Shown: positions 10,446-19,144, counted from the stretch's first letter. The stretch is 64,000 nt of DNA from Streptomyces cellostaticus (GCF_023630175.1 NZ_JALLIN010000005.1:62001-126000), one strand, 5' to 3'. A program made the numbers and translations. Notes: generated from the sequence alone by a model not told the origin.

Positions 10446-11312
10446 GTGCCGACTCCTTCACTCACCTCCTTGCCCATCCGGCGTCTGACACTCCACGATC
10501 TCGCCGCCTGTGCCGACCTGTCCGAGGACCGGGGGTGGCCACGTGAAGAACACAAGTGGGGCTTCCTCCTCACGGCCGGCACGGGCTACGGCATCGACGA
10601 CCCCGACGGCGGCCTCGTCGCCGCATGCGTCGTCACCGAATACGGCTCCTGGAAGCGCTCGCCCCTCGGTGCCATCGGCATGGTCCTCGTGGCCGGACGC
10701 CATGCCCGCCAGGGGGTCGGACGCCGGCTGATGCGGCATGTCGTGTCACTCATGGACACCACCCCGCTGACCCTGTACGCCACGCCCTTCGGGCGCCCGC
10801 TCTACGAGGAGCTGGGCTTCAAGGTCACGGGCCGGTCAGAGATGCTGAGGGGGTACTTCGCACCCGGCGGACCGGAGTCCTGTGTCGCGACGCGGCCGGC
10901 CGTCGCCGAGGACCTGTCTTCCATCCTCCGGCTCGACGAGGAGGTCTTCGGCACCGACCGCACTCCCCTCGTCACCCGTCTCCCCTCCTTCGCCGACCAG
11001 CTTCGCGTGGCCGAGGAGGACGGCCGGATCATCGGCTACACGGCCGTGTGGCCCAACATGGACACCCATGTCGTCGGCCCGCTGATCGCGCGGGACACGG
11101 AGACGGCCAAGGCTCTCATCACCTCGCTCGCCGTCCACACGCGCCGCCCGCTGCGCACCGACATCGACATGCGGCACGAGGAGCTGCTGACCTGGGCCAA
11201 GGCACGTGGGCTGGCCCCCGTGACCGTCAATGCCGTCATGACCTACGGCATCACGGACCTGCCGGGGGACTGGCGGCGTCGGTTCGCGCCCCTGACGGTG
11301 GCCGCGGGCTGA
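10446..11312 (+). CDS. GNAT-family N-acetyltransferase, two-domain
   Basis: A predicted acetyl-CoA-dependent acetyltransferase of 288 residues. The acetyl-CoA loop is seen near residues 80-92 (RHARQGVGRRLM), and a second, weaker GNAT-like half follows from about residue 150 to the C-terminus, where the motif is degraded. The GTG at 10446 is used because homology begins with LPIRRLTLHDL; an upstream GTG at 10317 would translate the degenerate parS and the hairpin. The acceptor substrate cannot be predicted. Confidence 0.8.
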   Translation: MPTPSLTSLPIRRLTLHDLAACADLSEDRGWPREEHKWGFLLTAGTGYGIDDPDGGLVAACVVTEYGSWKRSPLGAIGMVLVAGRHARQGVGRRLMRHVVSLMDTTPLTLYATPFGRPLYEELGFKVTGRSEMLRGYFAPGGPESCVATRPAVAEDLSSILRLDEEVFGTDRTPLVTRLPSFADQLRVAEEDGRIIGYTAVWPNMDTHVVGPLIARDTETAKALITSLAVHTRRPLRTDIDMRHEELLTWAKARGLAPVTVNAVMTYGITDLPGDWRRRFAPLTVAAG

Positions 11313-11339
11313 GCGTCGGCCCCCGCGGTGGAGCGGGGA

Positions 11340-11489
11340 CCGATGCCGCCGGGCGGCTGAGCCCGCAGCCGAGTGCCGCGACCGCCGCGGTGGCGACATC
11401 GTGGTCCTGTTCGGGCGTCCGCCGCCGACACCGATAGCGCCGATCAGCCGGCCGTCCCGGCGGACGGGCAGACCACCCGAAGCGGGCTC
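11340..11489 (-). pseudogene. Remnant of a GlcG/HbpS-like (DUF336) gene
   Basis: Directly after the MFS gene on the same strand, one frame reads GGLPVRRDGRLIGAIGVGGG, the conserved segment of the GlcG/HbpS heme-binding-type family. After a probable one-base insertion the next frame continues with PEQDHDVATAAVAALG, the family's C-terminal helix. The N-terminal two thirds of such a protein are absent, because the MFS coding sequence ends exactly where the remnant begins. It is therefore a truncated, frameshifted relic. Confidence 0.7.
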
Positions 11490-12696
11490 AGTGGTGCACC
11501 GGGGTCCGCTGCTCGGTGGGCACCGCCGAGGCGACCACCGTGCCCCGCGTTCCGTGGCGGCGCTCGAGGGTGGCCGAGAGCACGGCCACGGCCAGGGCGC
11601 TCGCGGCGAGGGCCGCACCGACCCAGTTGGGCGCTGTGTAGCCGAGGCCTGCCGTGATCACGAGGCCGCCGAGCCAGGCGGAGAGGGCGTTGCCCAGGTT
11701 GAAGGCACCGATGTTGACCGCCGACGCGAGCGTCGGGGCGCCGTGCGCCTGGTCGAGGACGCGCTTCTGCAGCGGCGGGACGGTCGCGAAGCCGAGGGCT
11801 CCGATCAGGGCGATGGTCGACGCGGCGGCGATCTTGTTGTGGGCCGTGAGCGTGAAGAGCGCGAGGACGACGGCCAGCGCGCCCAGGGAGACGTAGAGCA
11901 TCGGCATCAGCGCGCGGTCGGCGAACTTGCCGCCGACGAGGTTGCCGCCGACCATGCCGAGGCCGAACAGCACCAGCAGCCAGGTGACCGAGCCGTCGGC
12001 GAAGCCCGCGACGTGCGTCATCATCGGCGCGATGTAGGTGATGGCCGCGAAGACCCCACCGAAGCCGAGGACGGTCATCGCCATGGCGAGCAGCACCTGG
12101 GCGTTCCTGAAGGCGCCCAACTCATGGCGCAGGTGGACGCCCTGCGGCCGCGGCAGGTCCGGCACCAGCCGCGCGATGCCCGCCAGACCGACGACGCCCA
12201 GGGCGGCGACGATGCCGAAGGTGGCGCGCCAGCCGACGTCCTGGCCGATCAGCGTCCCCAGCGGAACGCCCACGACATTGGCGACGGTCAGACCGGTGAA
12301 CATCATGGCGATGGCTCCGGCCCTCTTGTCCGCGGCCACCAGTTCGGCCGCGACGACCGAGCCGATGCCGAAGAAGGCGCCATGGGCGAGGGACGCGATC
12401 ACTCGTCCGATGAGCATGACCGTGAAGGCCGGAGCCGCCGCGGAGAGCAGGTTGCCGACGATGAAGAGCCCCATGAGGAGCATCAGCATCCGCTTGCGCG
12501 GCACCTTGGTGCCGAGCACGGTCATCAGCGGTGCGCCGATCACCACGCCGAGGGCGTATCCGGTCACGAGCAGGCCGGCCGTGGGGATGGACACCCCGAA
12601 GTCACCCGCGACCTCGGGCAGCAAGCCCATGATCACGAACTCGGTCGTGCCGATTCCGAAGGCCCCGATCGCGAGGGCCAGAAGCGCGAGAGGCAT
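11488..12696 (-). CDS. MFS transporter, DHA1 drug-efflux type
   Basis: Proton-driven exporter of the major facilitator superfamily with about 12 membrane helices in 402 residues. The opening LALLALAIGAFGIGTTEFVIMGLLPEVA resembles AraJ/YdhP and chloramphenicol-efflux proteins. The inter-helix 2-3 motif is present as APLMTVLGTKVPRKR. The ATG at 12696 is selected because the first helix starts there and GGAAGG precedes it. It is divergent from a MarR-type gene, the usual arrangement for a drug-inducible pump and its repressor. The substrate is unknown. Confidence 0.9.
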   Translation of the reverse strand: MPLALLALAIGAFGIGTTEFVIMGLLPEVAGDFGVSIPTAGLLVTGYALGVVIGAPLMTVLGTKVPRKRMLMLLMGLFIVGNLLSAAAPAFTVMLIGRVIASLAHGAFFGIGSVVAAELVAADKRAGAIAMMFTGLTVANVVGVPLGTLIGQDVGWRATFGIVAALGVVGLAGIARLVPDLPRPQGVHLRHELGAFRNAQVLLAMAMTVLGFGGVFAAITYIAPMMTHVAGFADGSVTWLLVLFGLGMVGGNLVGGKFADRALMPMLYVSLGALAVVLALFTLTAHNKIAAASTIALIGALGFATVPPLQKRVLDQAHGAPTLASAVNIGAFNLGNALSAWLGGLVITAGLGYTAPNWVGAALAASALAVAVLSATLERRHGTRGTVVASAVPTEQRTPVHH

Positions 12697-12839
12697 GTGG
12701 GGATACACCTTCCCAAATGATTGCAGGAGCACTTTGCACTCGCTCACAATAATTGCAGACGCGGGCTATATGCAAGCGCCGACTATTGCGACAGTGCTCT
12801 ACCCTGGTTCCAGCCGCTCCGGGACGGAGGAAGACACCC
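12697..12839. promoter_or_regulatory. Divergent MFS/MarR promoter region with TTGCA repeats
   Basis: This 143-bp intergenic space is more AT-rich than its surroundings. TTGCA occurs three times between about 12720 and 12762, and an inverted TGCAA lies near 12773. MarR-type regulators bind inverted repeats in such spaces, so these are candidate operators. I could not choose a single operator. Confidence 0.45.
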
Positions 12840-13298
12840 ATGACAGCGACGGACCCCGCGCTCACCGCACTCGCCCAGGGCTGGTGCGCCCTCTCCCTGC
12901 TGCACGGGAGGATCGAGGCGCACATCGAGCGCGCACTGCAGGCGAAGCACGACCTGAGCGTGCGCGAGTACTCCCTGCTCGACGTGCTCAGCCGCCAGCA
13001 CGAGGGCGAGGGCGGCCATCTGCAGATGAAGCAGGTCGCCGACGCGGTCGTCCTCAGCCAGAGCGCCACCACACGACTGGTGACCCGCCTGGAGGACCGC
13101 GGTCTCCTGGAGCGCTACCTCTGCCCCACTGACCGTCGCGGCATCTACACCAACGTCACCGCGGCGGGGCTACGGCTGTTGGACGAGGCGCGCCCCACCA
13201 ACGACGCCGCTCTTCGCGAAGCCCTGGACGAGGCGGCCAGGACTCCCGAACTGCTCCCGCTGGTAAAGGTCGTGGAGTCCCTGAACGTGCCCGCGTAG
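12840..13298 (+). CDS. MarR-family transcriptional regulator
   Basis: A 152-residue winged-helix regulator. The MarR core is visible: LSVREYSLLDVLSRQ, then LQMKQVADAVVLSQSATTRL (recognition helix) and VTRLEDRGLLERYLCPTDRRG (wing). It probably represses the divergent MFS exporter and itself, with relief by a small aromatic ligand as is usual for the family. The ATG at 12840 follows GGAGGAAGA. The next gene, a GNAT protein, starts 9 bp after the stop and is probably co-transcribed. Confidence 0.9.
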   Translation: MTATDPALTALAQGWCALSLLHGRIEAHIERALQAKHDLSVREYSLLDVLSRQHEGEGGHLQMKQVADAVVLSQSATTRLVTRLEDRGLLERYLCPTDRRGIYTNVTAAGLRLLDEARPTNDAALREALDEAARTPELLPLVKVVESLNVPA

Positions 13299-13307
13299 GG
13301 TGCCGGC

Positions 13308-13760
13308 ATGGGAGATCTTGAGATACGCGGGGCGGCCGAATCCGACCTGCCCGCGATCGTGGCCATGCTCGCCGACGATCCACTCGGGTCCCGGCGCGAG
13401 TCGCCGGACGACCTGTCGCCGTACCTGACGGCCCTGGAGCGACTGACCGCGGACCGGAACCAGCGGATCGTCGTCGCGGTGCGTGAGACCCGTGTCGTCG
13501 GCACGCTCCAACTCACGATCGTTCCCGGCCTCTCCCGCAAGGGGGCCACCCGCTCGATCATCGAAGGCGTCCGCGTCCATGCCGACGAACGCGGCAGCGG
13601 TCTGGGATCACAGCTCATCCAGTGGGCTGTCGAGGAATCCGCGCGCCAGGGCTGCCACTTGGTGCAACTGACCTCCGACAACAGTCGCACGGAAGCCCAC
13701 CGCTTCTATGAGCGCCTCGGTTTCACCGCCTCCCACGTCGGCTTCAAGCTGCAGCTGTGA
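13308..13760 (+). CDS. GNAT-family N-acetyltransferase
   Basis: A compact single-domain acetyltransferase of 150 residues. The acetyl-CoA-binding motif A is near residues 93-108 (VHADERGSGLGSQLIQWA), with the family-typical C-terminal GFTASHVGFK. It begins 9 bp after the MarR gene, so the two may form an operon and the enzyme could modify a toxic small molecule. That link is inference; the substrate is unknown. The stop codon is followed within 5 bp by a long palindrome. Confidence 0.87.
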   Translation: MGDLEIRGAAESDLPAIVAMLADDPLGSRRESPDDLSPYLTALERLTADRNQRIVVAVRETRVVGTLQLTIVPGLSRKGATRSIIEGVRVHADERGSGLGSQLIQWAVEESARQGCHLVQLTSDNSRTEAHRFYERLGFTASHVGFKLQL

Positions 13761-13764
13761 AAAG

Positions 13765-13806
13765 GGCCGTTGGTGGGCGTTTCACGTGAAACGCCCACCA
13801 ACGGCC
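13765..13806. terminator. 42-bp perfect palindrome with parS at its centre
   Basis: The two 21-base arms are exact reverse complements with no loop; the central 14 bp are parS. The palindrome starts 5 bp after the GNAT stop and ends 12 bp before the stop of the convergent hydrolase gene, so it should act as a shared terminator for both strands. Confidence 0.8.
13779..13792. other. parS: parS site (exact consensus)
   Basis: GTTTCACGTGAAAC matches the Streptomyces ParB-binding sequence at every base. It forms the core of the convergent-terminator palindrome. Confidence 0.93.
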
Positions 13807-13817
13807 GCGTCGTTCAT

Positions 13818-15206
13818 TCAGTCCGCGATCCCTCGCCAGCCCGCCGGATCCACTCCGCCGGGCACCCCGGCACCCTCTTCGTAGGGCTGCCGCGTGAACA
13901 CGAACGACCCGAGGTCCAGATGACTCACGGACCCGTCCGCGCGCCGCACGGCACGCAGGGCCTCTCCCGCGTAGTAGCCCTCCAGTCCGGTCCAGGTGCC
14001 GTCGCCGTTGGGCCGGAAGCGCGCGCGTCGCCCGGCGCCGGACATCGGCCCCAGGGAGACCAGGCCGTCCGCCGTCACCCGGAGGGCGAAGGCATGCGTT
14101 CCCCAGTACCACTGTCCCGCCAACTCCACCACGGCCGGGTCGACTTCACTCATCGGCCGCCAAGGTTCGGGAATCCGGGGCTCGGCGTCCGCGACGATGC
14201 CGACGAGGTCGGCGCCCACCGCTGACACCACCGGGCCGGACGTGCAGTTGGTGAGCACCACGGCGGCCACACCCTCCTCCACGCTGATGCTGAGGTTCGC
14301 GAGGAACCCCGGCAGCGAGCCGGAGTGCCCCACGATCAGCCGGCCCCCGTGCTGTTGGATCTGCATGCCGAGACCATAGGCGGCGCCGTCGACGACGTCC
14401 GAGGATTCCGCGGGGGCCGCCGGTGTGCGCATCTCCCGGACGGACTCCGCACTCAGAACCCGGTCGTCTCCCCCGGCCAGAAAGGCGGCGAAGCGCGCCA
14501 GATCGCCCGTGGTGGACCAGAGCTGCCCGGCCGGCGCCATCCGGCCCAGGTCCTCCAACGGCTCGGGCAGCAACACGTCGGCCCAGGGATGGACAGCCCA
14601 GCCGCCCGCGTGGGGCGCCCGCGGCTGCGCACTGGTACGGGTCAGCCCCAAGGGCTCCAGCACCTCCCTGCCGAGCACGTCCGTCCAGGCGGCACCGCGC
14701 AGTCGCTCGACCAGCGCGCCGAGCAGGGTGTAGCCGGGGTTGGAATAGTGGTGCCGCCGGCCCACGGGATGCAGCACCGGCCGCTCTCCCAGGACGTCGC
14801 CCAGTTCGGGACGCAGCGAACCCGGCGTCCGCTCCCACCAGGGCGCCGGCGACTCCGCCGCGAGACCACTGGTGTGCGCGAGCAGTTGGGCGATGGTCGC
14901 CTCCCCCGCGCCGGTGCCCGGCAGATGCTTCTCCAGCGGGTCGTTGAGGTCGATCATCCCCTCGTCGCGCAGCCGCAGCACCAGGACCGCGGTGAAGGTC
15001 TTGGTGATCGAGCCGATCCTGTACTGCACGTTCTCGTCCGGCGTGGACCCGTCGACCGCGGACCGCGCGCCGTGCCACACGGTCCGACCGTCCCGCACGA
15101 CCGCGGCGACCAGCGAGGGTGTCCGCCCCTCGGTCTGGGCGAGGGCGATGCGGTGCAGCAACGCCCGCCGTGTGCCGGGGAGCAGTTCTTCCGGGGATGT
15201 CGTCAT
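13818..15206 (-). CDS. Serine hydrolase, class C beta-lactamase-related
   Basis: A 462-residue enzyme of the beta-lactamase/D-aminopeptidase fold. The catalytic Ser66 and Lys69 lie in RIGSITKTF (SxxK). The second motif is the YSN tripeptide in HHYSNPGYTLLG, and the third is HSG in VGHSGSLPG. There is no obvious signal peptide, so it is probably cytoplasmic. The C-terminal 100 residues form an additional domain of the kind found in EstB-like esterases and peptidases. The natural substrate is unknown; a true antibiotic-hydrolysing role is not indicated. Confidence 0.87.
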   Translation of the reverse strand: MTTSPEELLPGTRRALLHRIALAQTEGRTPSLVAAVVRDGRTVWHGARSAVDGSTPDENVQYRIGSITKTFTAVLVLRLRDEGMIDLNDPLEKHLPGTGAGEATIAQLLAHTSGLAAESPAPWWERTPGSLRPELGDVLGERPVLHPVGRRHHYSNPGYTLLGALVERLRGAAWTDVLGREVLEPLGLTRTSAQPRAPHAGGWAVHPWADVLLPEPLEDLGRMAPAGQLWSTTGDLARFAAFLAGGDDRVLSAESVREMRTPAAPAESSDVVDGAAYGLGMQIQQHGGRLIVGHSGSLPGFLANLSISVEEGVAAVVLTNCTSGPVVSAVGADLVGIVADAEPRIPEPWRPMSEVDPAVVELAGQWYWGTHAFALRVTADGLVSLGPMSGAGRRARFRPNGDGTWTGLEGYYAGEALRAVRRADGSVSHLDLGSFVFTRQPYEEGAGVPGGVDPAGWRGIAD

Positions 15207-15256
15207 GCCCCCAGTTCAGCGGCTGTGCCGACGCACGTCGAGTCCATTTCGCCGGC

Positions 15257-15284
15257 CCCGCGGACCATGGCCGCACTCCGCGGG
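15257..15284 (-). terminator. Probable terminator of dnaB
   Basis: An 8-bp stem (CCCGCGGA with TCCGCGGG) closes a 12-base loop just beyond the dnaB stop on the minus strand. Confidence 0.45.
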
Positions 15285-15291
15285 CACACGG

Positions 15292-16770
15292 TCAGGTCTG
15301 GGCCATGTCCACGAAGCGTGAGTAGTGGCCCTGGAAGGCGACCGTGATCGTCGCCGTGGGGCCGTTTCGGTGCTTGGCCACGATCAGGTCGGCCTCACCG
15401 GCGCGCGGGGACTCCTTCTCGTAGGCGTCCTCACGGTGCAGCAGGATGACCATGTCGGCGTCCTGCTCGATGGAGCCGGACTCACGCAGGTCGGAGACCA
15501 TCGGCTTCTTGTCGGTGCGCTGCTCGGGGCCACGGTTCAGCTGGGAGAGCGCGATGACCGGGACCTCCAGCTCCTTGGCGAGCAGCTTGAGGTTCCGGGA
15601 CATGTCCGAGACCTCCTGCTGACGGCTCTCGGCGCGCTTGGAACCGCCGGACTGCATCAGCTGGAGGTAGTCGATGACCACCAGCTTCAGGTCGTTGCGC
15701 TGCTTGAGCCGCCGGCACTTCGCGCGGATCTCCATCATGGACAGGTTCGGGGAGTCGTCGATGTAGAGCGGGGCGGCGGACACGTCCGGCATACGCCGGG
15801 CGAGCCGGGTCCAGTCCTCGTCCGTCATCGTGCCGGACCGCATGTGGTGCAGGGCCACGCGGGCCTCCGCCGACAGCAGGCGCATCGCGATCTCGTTGCG
15901 TCCCATCTCGAGAGAGAAGATGACGCTGGGGAGGTTGTTCTTGATGGAGGCGGCCCGGGCGAAGTCCAGCGCGAGAGTCGACTTACCCATGGCGGGACGG
16001 GCCGCGATCACGATCATCTGGCCCGGGTGCAGGCCGTTGGTCAGCGAGTCGAAGTCCGTGAACCCTGTGGGTACGCCGGTCATCTCACCGCTGCGCGAGC
16101 CGATCGCCTCGATCTCGTCGAGCGCGCCCTCCATGATGTCGCCCAGCGGGAGGTAGTCCTCACTGGTGCGCTGCTCGGTGACGGCGTAGATCTCTGCCTG
16201 GGCGCGGTTGACGATCTCGTCCACGTCGTCGTCCGCGGCGTATCCCATCTGCGTGATGCGGGTGCCGGCCTCGACCAGGCGGCGCAGGACCGCGCGCTCG
16301 TGCACGATCTCCGCGTAGTACTCGGCGTTCGCCGCCGTCGGCACGGTCTGCACGAGGGTGTGCAGATACGACGCTCCGCCCACCTTGTTGATCTCACCGC
16401 GCTTGGTGAGTTCGGCGGCGATGGTGATCGGGTCGGCCGGCTCGCCCTTGGCGTAGACGTCGAGGATCGCCTGGTAGATCGTCTCGTGCGCGGGCTTGTA
16501 GAAGTCGTGGCCCTTGAGGATCTCCACGACGTCGGCGATGGCGTCCTTGGACAGGAGCATGCCACCGAGGACGGACTGCTCGGCGTCCAGGTCCTGCGGC
16601 GGCAGCCGCTCGAAGGTGGAGCCCCCGCCGTCCCAGCCGCCGTTCTCGCGGCCCCGGTCGTGCTGTTCGTCACGGCTCCGGCCGCCGTCACCGCGCCGAC
16701 GGGAGGCCGGCAGACGATCACTGGGCCCGGCCTCGGCCCACGGATCGTCCAAGGGCTCGGAAATGCTCAC
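15292..16770 (-). CDS. dnaB: Replicative DNA helicase DnaB
   Basis: Hexameric helicase that unwinds DNA at the replication fork. After a disordered N-terminal stretch of about 55 residues, the N-terminal DnaB domain (LPPQDLDAEQSVLGGMLLS) and the RecA-like C-terminal domain are complete. Walker A is ARPAMGKST, Walker B is LVVIDYLQLM, and the SQLNRGPEQR arginine-finger motif is present. No intein interrupts it, unlike some mycobacterial dnaB genes. The GTG at 16770 is the start because GGAGGAGGT precedes it by 6 bases. The gene lies about 34 kb from dnaA and its upstream region carries DnaA-box-like sequences. Confidence 0.97.
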   Translation of the reverse strand: MSISEPLDDPWAEAGPSDRLPASRRRGDGGRSRDEQHDRGRENGGWDGGGSTFERLPPQDLDAEQSVLGGMLLSKDAIADVVEILKGHDFYKPAHETIYQAILDVYAKGEPADPITIAAELTKRGEINKVGGASYLHTLVQTVPTAANAEYYAEIVHERAVLRRLVEAGTRITQMGYAADDDVDEIVNRAQAEIYAVTEQRTSEDYLPLGDIMEGALDEIEAIGSRSGEMTGVPTGFTDFDSLTNGLHPGQMIVIAARPAMGKSTLALDFARAASIKNNLPSVIFSLEMGRNEIAMRLLSAEARVALHHMRSGTMTDEDWTRLARRMPDVSAAPLYIDDSPNLSMMEIRAKCRRLKQRNDLKLVVIDYLQLMQSGGSKRAESRQQEVSDMSRNLKLLAKELEVPVIALSQLNRGPEQRTDKKPMVSDLRESGSIEQDADMVILLHREDAYEKESPRAGEADLIVAKHRNGPTATITVAFQGHYSRFVDMAQT

Positions 16771-17228
16771 CGAGCCACCTCCTCCCGTCCGCACGGCGGA
16801 CCTAGCCGTGCCCTCTGTTGTACGGCACGACACTGACAAATAAGAGGCCCAACTCCGGTTCCCACGGGTCTGTTTTGTGACGTTTCCCGGGTCGGAGGAA
16901 GGAGCGGGCGCCGGACAACGTTAGGCCTGTCGGCAGCATCAGCCAATCTGGTTATCCACAGGCCATGTGGACGACGGCCCAGATGCTGTGGAGAACTTCC
17001 CCAAACCTGTGCACGACCCGGTGGACAGCCCTGTGAACAAGCCCTCCCTGTGGTAGACGCCACCCCTTTGAACTGCACCTTTACCGTCCACCGGCTGTGT
17101 AGAAGAAAAACTTCCCCACTCGGCTCAAGATCGCTGCGGACGGTGCGCACGGCCGTGCGGCCGACGCTTCTAAGTAAGGATCAAAGGGCAATTGCATCTC
17201 TTACCTGTGGACGATTAGATTGGTGCTC
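16771..17228. promoter_or_regulatory. dnaB/MATE divergent promoter region with DnaA-box-like cluster
   Basis: These 458 bp hold no gene. They contain TTATCCACA (16952-16960, the exact E. coli-type DnaA box), TGTGGACGA (16966-16974 and 17206-17214), TGTGGAGAA (16987-16995), TGTGCACGA (17008-17016), TGTGAACAA (17032-17040) and TGTGTAGAA (17096-17104). Most are one or two changes from the Streptomyces consensus TGTGGACAA. The region drives dnaB leftward and the MATE gene rightward, and DnaA may bind here. Confidence 0.55.
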
Positions 17229-18566
17229 ATGACACAGGCTCCCGCGATCCCCAAGGCCACCCGCCGTCGGCACGACCAGGAGATCATCGCGCTGGCCGTC
17301 CCGGCGTTCGGGGCGCTGGTCGCCGAGCCCCTGTTCGTGATGGCCGACAGCGCGATCGTCGGACACCTGGGAACCGCCCAGCTCGCCGGTCTGGGGGTGG
17401 CATCGGCCCTCCTCACCACCGCAGTGAGCGTCTTCGTCTTCCTCGCCTACGCCACCACGGCCGCCGTGGCCCGGCGGGTCGGCGCCGGTGATCTCCAGGC
17501 GGCCATCCGTCAGGGCATGGACGGCGTCTGGCTGGCGCTGCTCCTCGGCGCGGCGGTCGTCGCCGCCGTCCTTCCCCTGGCCCCGGGCATCGTGGATCTG
17601 TTCGGCGCCTCCTCCACCGCGGCACCCTTCGCCACGACGTACCTGCGCATCGCCGCGCTCGGCATCCCGGCCATGCTGATCGTCCTGGCCGCCACCGGTG
17701 TCCTGCGTGGTCTGCAGGACACGAGGACGCCTCTCTACGTCGCCATCGCGGGGTTTGTCGCCAACGCCGCGCTCAACGTGGGGCTCGTCTACGGAGTCGG
17801 ACTCGGCATCGCCGGATCCGCCTGGGGCACCGTGATCGCCCAGTGCGGCATGGCGCTGGCCTACTTGTTCGTGGTCGTTCGCGGGGCTCGGCGACACGGA
17901 GCCTCGCTGCGACCGGAAGCGGCCGGTATCCGGGCCTCGGCGCAGGCCGGAGCACCACTGCTCGTCCGTACCCTGTCGCTGCGGGCGATCCTCATGATCG
18001 CGACAGCCGTCGCCGCACGCCTCGGCGACGCCGACATCGCAGCCCATCAGATCATCCTGTCCCTGTGGAGTCTGCTGGCCTTCGCTCTCGACGCGATCGC
18101 CATCGCCGGGCAGGCCATCATCGGCCGCTGTCTCGGGGCGGACGATTCCGAGGGCGCACGGTTGGCCTGCCGCCGCATGGTCCAGTGGGGCATCGCCACC
18201 GGCGCCGGCCTCGGGCTGCTCGTGGTGGCCGCCCGCCCCCTGTTCCTGCCGCTGTTCACCGGCGACCCGACGGTCAAGGGCGCGGCACTGCCCGCACTGC
18301 TGTTGGTGGCCCTCTCACAGCCCATCTGCGGAGTCGTGTTCATCCTGGACGGTGTCCTGATGGGAGCTGGAGACGGCCCGTATCTGGCCGGCGCCATGGT
18401 CGTGACCCTGGCGGTCTTCGCTCCGGTGGCGCTTCTCGTTCCCGCGTTCGGCGGTGGCCTCACCGCCCTCTGGGCTGCCATGACCCTGATGATGTCGGTC
18501 CGCATGATCACCCTGTGGCTGCGGACGCGCTCGGGCCGATGGATCGTGACGGGCGCGACCCGCTGA
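17229..18566 (+). CDS. MATE-family efflux transporter
   Basis: Cation-coupled multidrug and toxin exporter with about 12 membrane helices in 445 residues. The family opening is visible as LAVPAFGALVAEPLFVMADSA, followed by IVGHLGTAQLAGLG, and the two six-helix halves are repeated in the usual way. The ATG at 17229 is preferred; in-frame TTG and GTG codons lie 9 and 6 bases upstream. The substrate is unknown. It is divergent from dnaB and convergent with rplI. Confidence 0.92.
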   Translation: MTQAPAIPKATRRRHDQEIIALAVPAFGALVAEPLFVMADSAIVGHLGTAQLAGLGVASALLTTAVSVFVFLAYATTAAVARRVGAGDLQAAIRQGMDGVWLALLLGAAVVAAVLPLAPGIVDLFGASSTAAPFATTYLRIAALGIPAMLIVLAATGVLRGLQDTRTPLYVAIAGFVANAALNVGLVYGVGLGIAGSAWGTVIAQCGMALAYLFVVVRGARRHGASLRPEAAGIRASAQAGAPLLVRTLSLRAILMIATAVAARLGDADIAAHQIILSLWSLLAFALDAIAIAGQAIIGRCLGADDSEGARLACRRMVQWGIATGAGLGLLVVAARPLFLPLFTGDPTVKGAALPALLLVALSQPICGVVFILDGVLMGAGDGPYLAGAMVVTLAVFAPVALLVPAFGGGLTALWAAMTLMMSVRMITLWLRTRSGRWIVTGATR

Positions 18567-18593
18567 GTGGACCAGCCGGCCCGCTTCCGCCCT

Positions 18594-18607
18594 GTTTCAC
18601 GTGAAAC
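18594..18607. other. parS: parS site (exact consensus)
   Basis: GTTTCACGTGAAAC in the intergenic space after the MATE gene, 28 bp beyond its stop codon. Confidence 0.93.
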
Positions 18608-18640
18608 CGGGCCTGCCCCGGCGGGCCGTGCCCCATGCGA

Positions 18641-18671
18641 AGAGGGGCCACCCCAGTGGAGTGGCCCCTCT
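18641..18671. terminator. Bidirectional terminator between the MATE gene and rplI
   Basis: AGAGGGGCCAC pairs with GTGGCCCCTCT across a 9-base loop (11-bp stem) between the convergent genes. Confidence 0.75.
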
Positions 18672-18697
18672 CTCAGCCGTTCCGGCCGAGCGCGGCG

Positions 18698-19144
18698 TCA
18701 GGCCGCGACGACCTCGATGTTGACCTTGGCGGCAACCTCGGGGTGCAGACGCACGGACGTCTCGTGAGCGCCCAGCGTCTTGATGGGCGCGCCCAGCTCG
18801 ATGCGGCGCTTGTCGACCTCGGGGCCACCGGAAGCCTTGATCGCGGAAGCGACGTCGGCCGGGGTGACGGAACCGAAGAGACGACCGGCGTCGCCGGAGC
18901 GAACGGCCAGACGAACCTTGACGCCCTCGAGCTGGGCCTTCACAGCGTTGGCCTGCTCGATGGTCTGGATCTCGTGGATCTTGCGGGCGCGGCGGATCTG
19001 CTCGACGTCCTTCTCGCCGCCCTTGGTCCAGCGGATGGCGAACCTCCGCGGGATCAGGTAGTTGCGAGCGTAACCGTCCTTGACGTCGACGACGTCGCCC
19101 GCGGCACCGAGGCCGGAAACCTCGTGGGTGAGGATGATCTTCAT
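18698..19144 (-). CDS. rplI: 50S ribosomal protein L9
   Basis: L9 binds 23S rRNA at the base of the L1 stalk. The protein is 148 residues, with the signature [25 protein letters not shown] in the N-terminal domain, the long connecting helix, and the C-terminal domain. It is the last gene of the rpsF-ssb-rpsR-rplI operon and starts 18 bp after rpsR. Confidence 0.98.
   Translation of the reverse strand: MKIILTHEVSGLGAAGDVVDVKDGYARNYLIPRRFAIRWTKGGEKDVEQIRRARKIHEIQTIEQANAVKAQLEGVKVRLAVRSGDAGRLFGSVTPADVASAIKASGGPEVDKRRIELGAPIKTLGAHETSVRLHPEVAAKVNIEVVAA

Noticed and set aside
10535..10545. CCACGTGAAG and other CACGTG cores as parS
   Set aside because: They match only the central 6-8 bp and lack the GTTT/AAAC arms.
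13818..15206. Serine hydrolase as an antibiotic-resistance beta-lactamase
   Set aside because: It has the class C-like fold motifs but no signal peptide, and it carries an extra C-terminal domain like that of esterases.
15292..16770. Possible intein in dnaB
   Set aside because: Length is that of an intein-free DnaB and Walker A to B spacing is normal.
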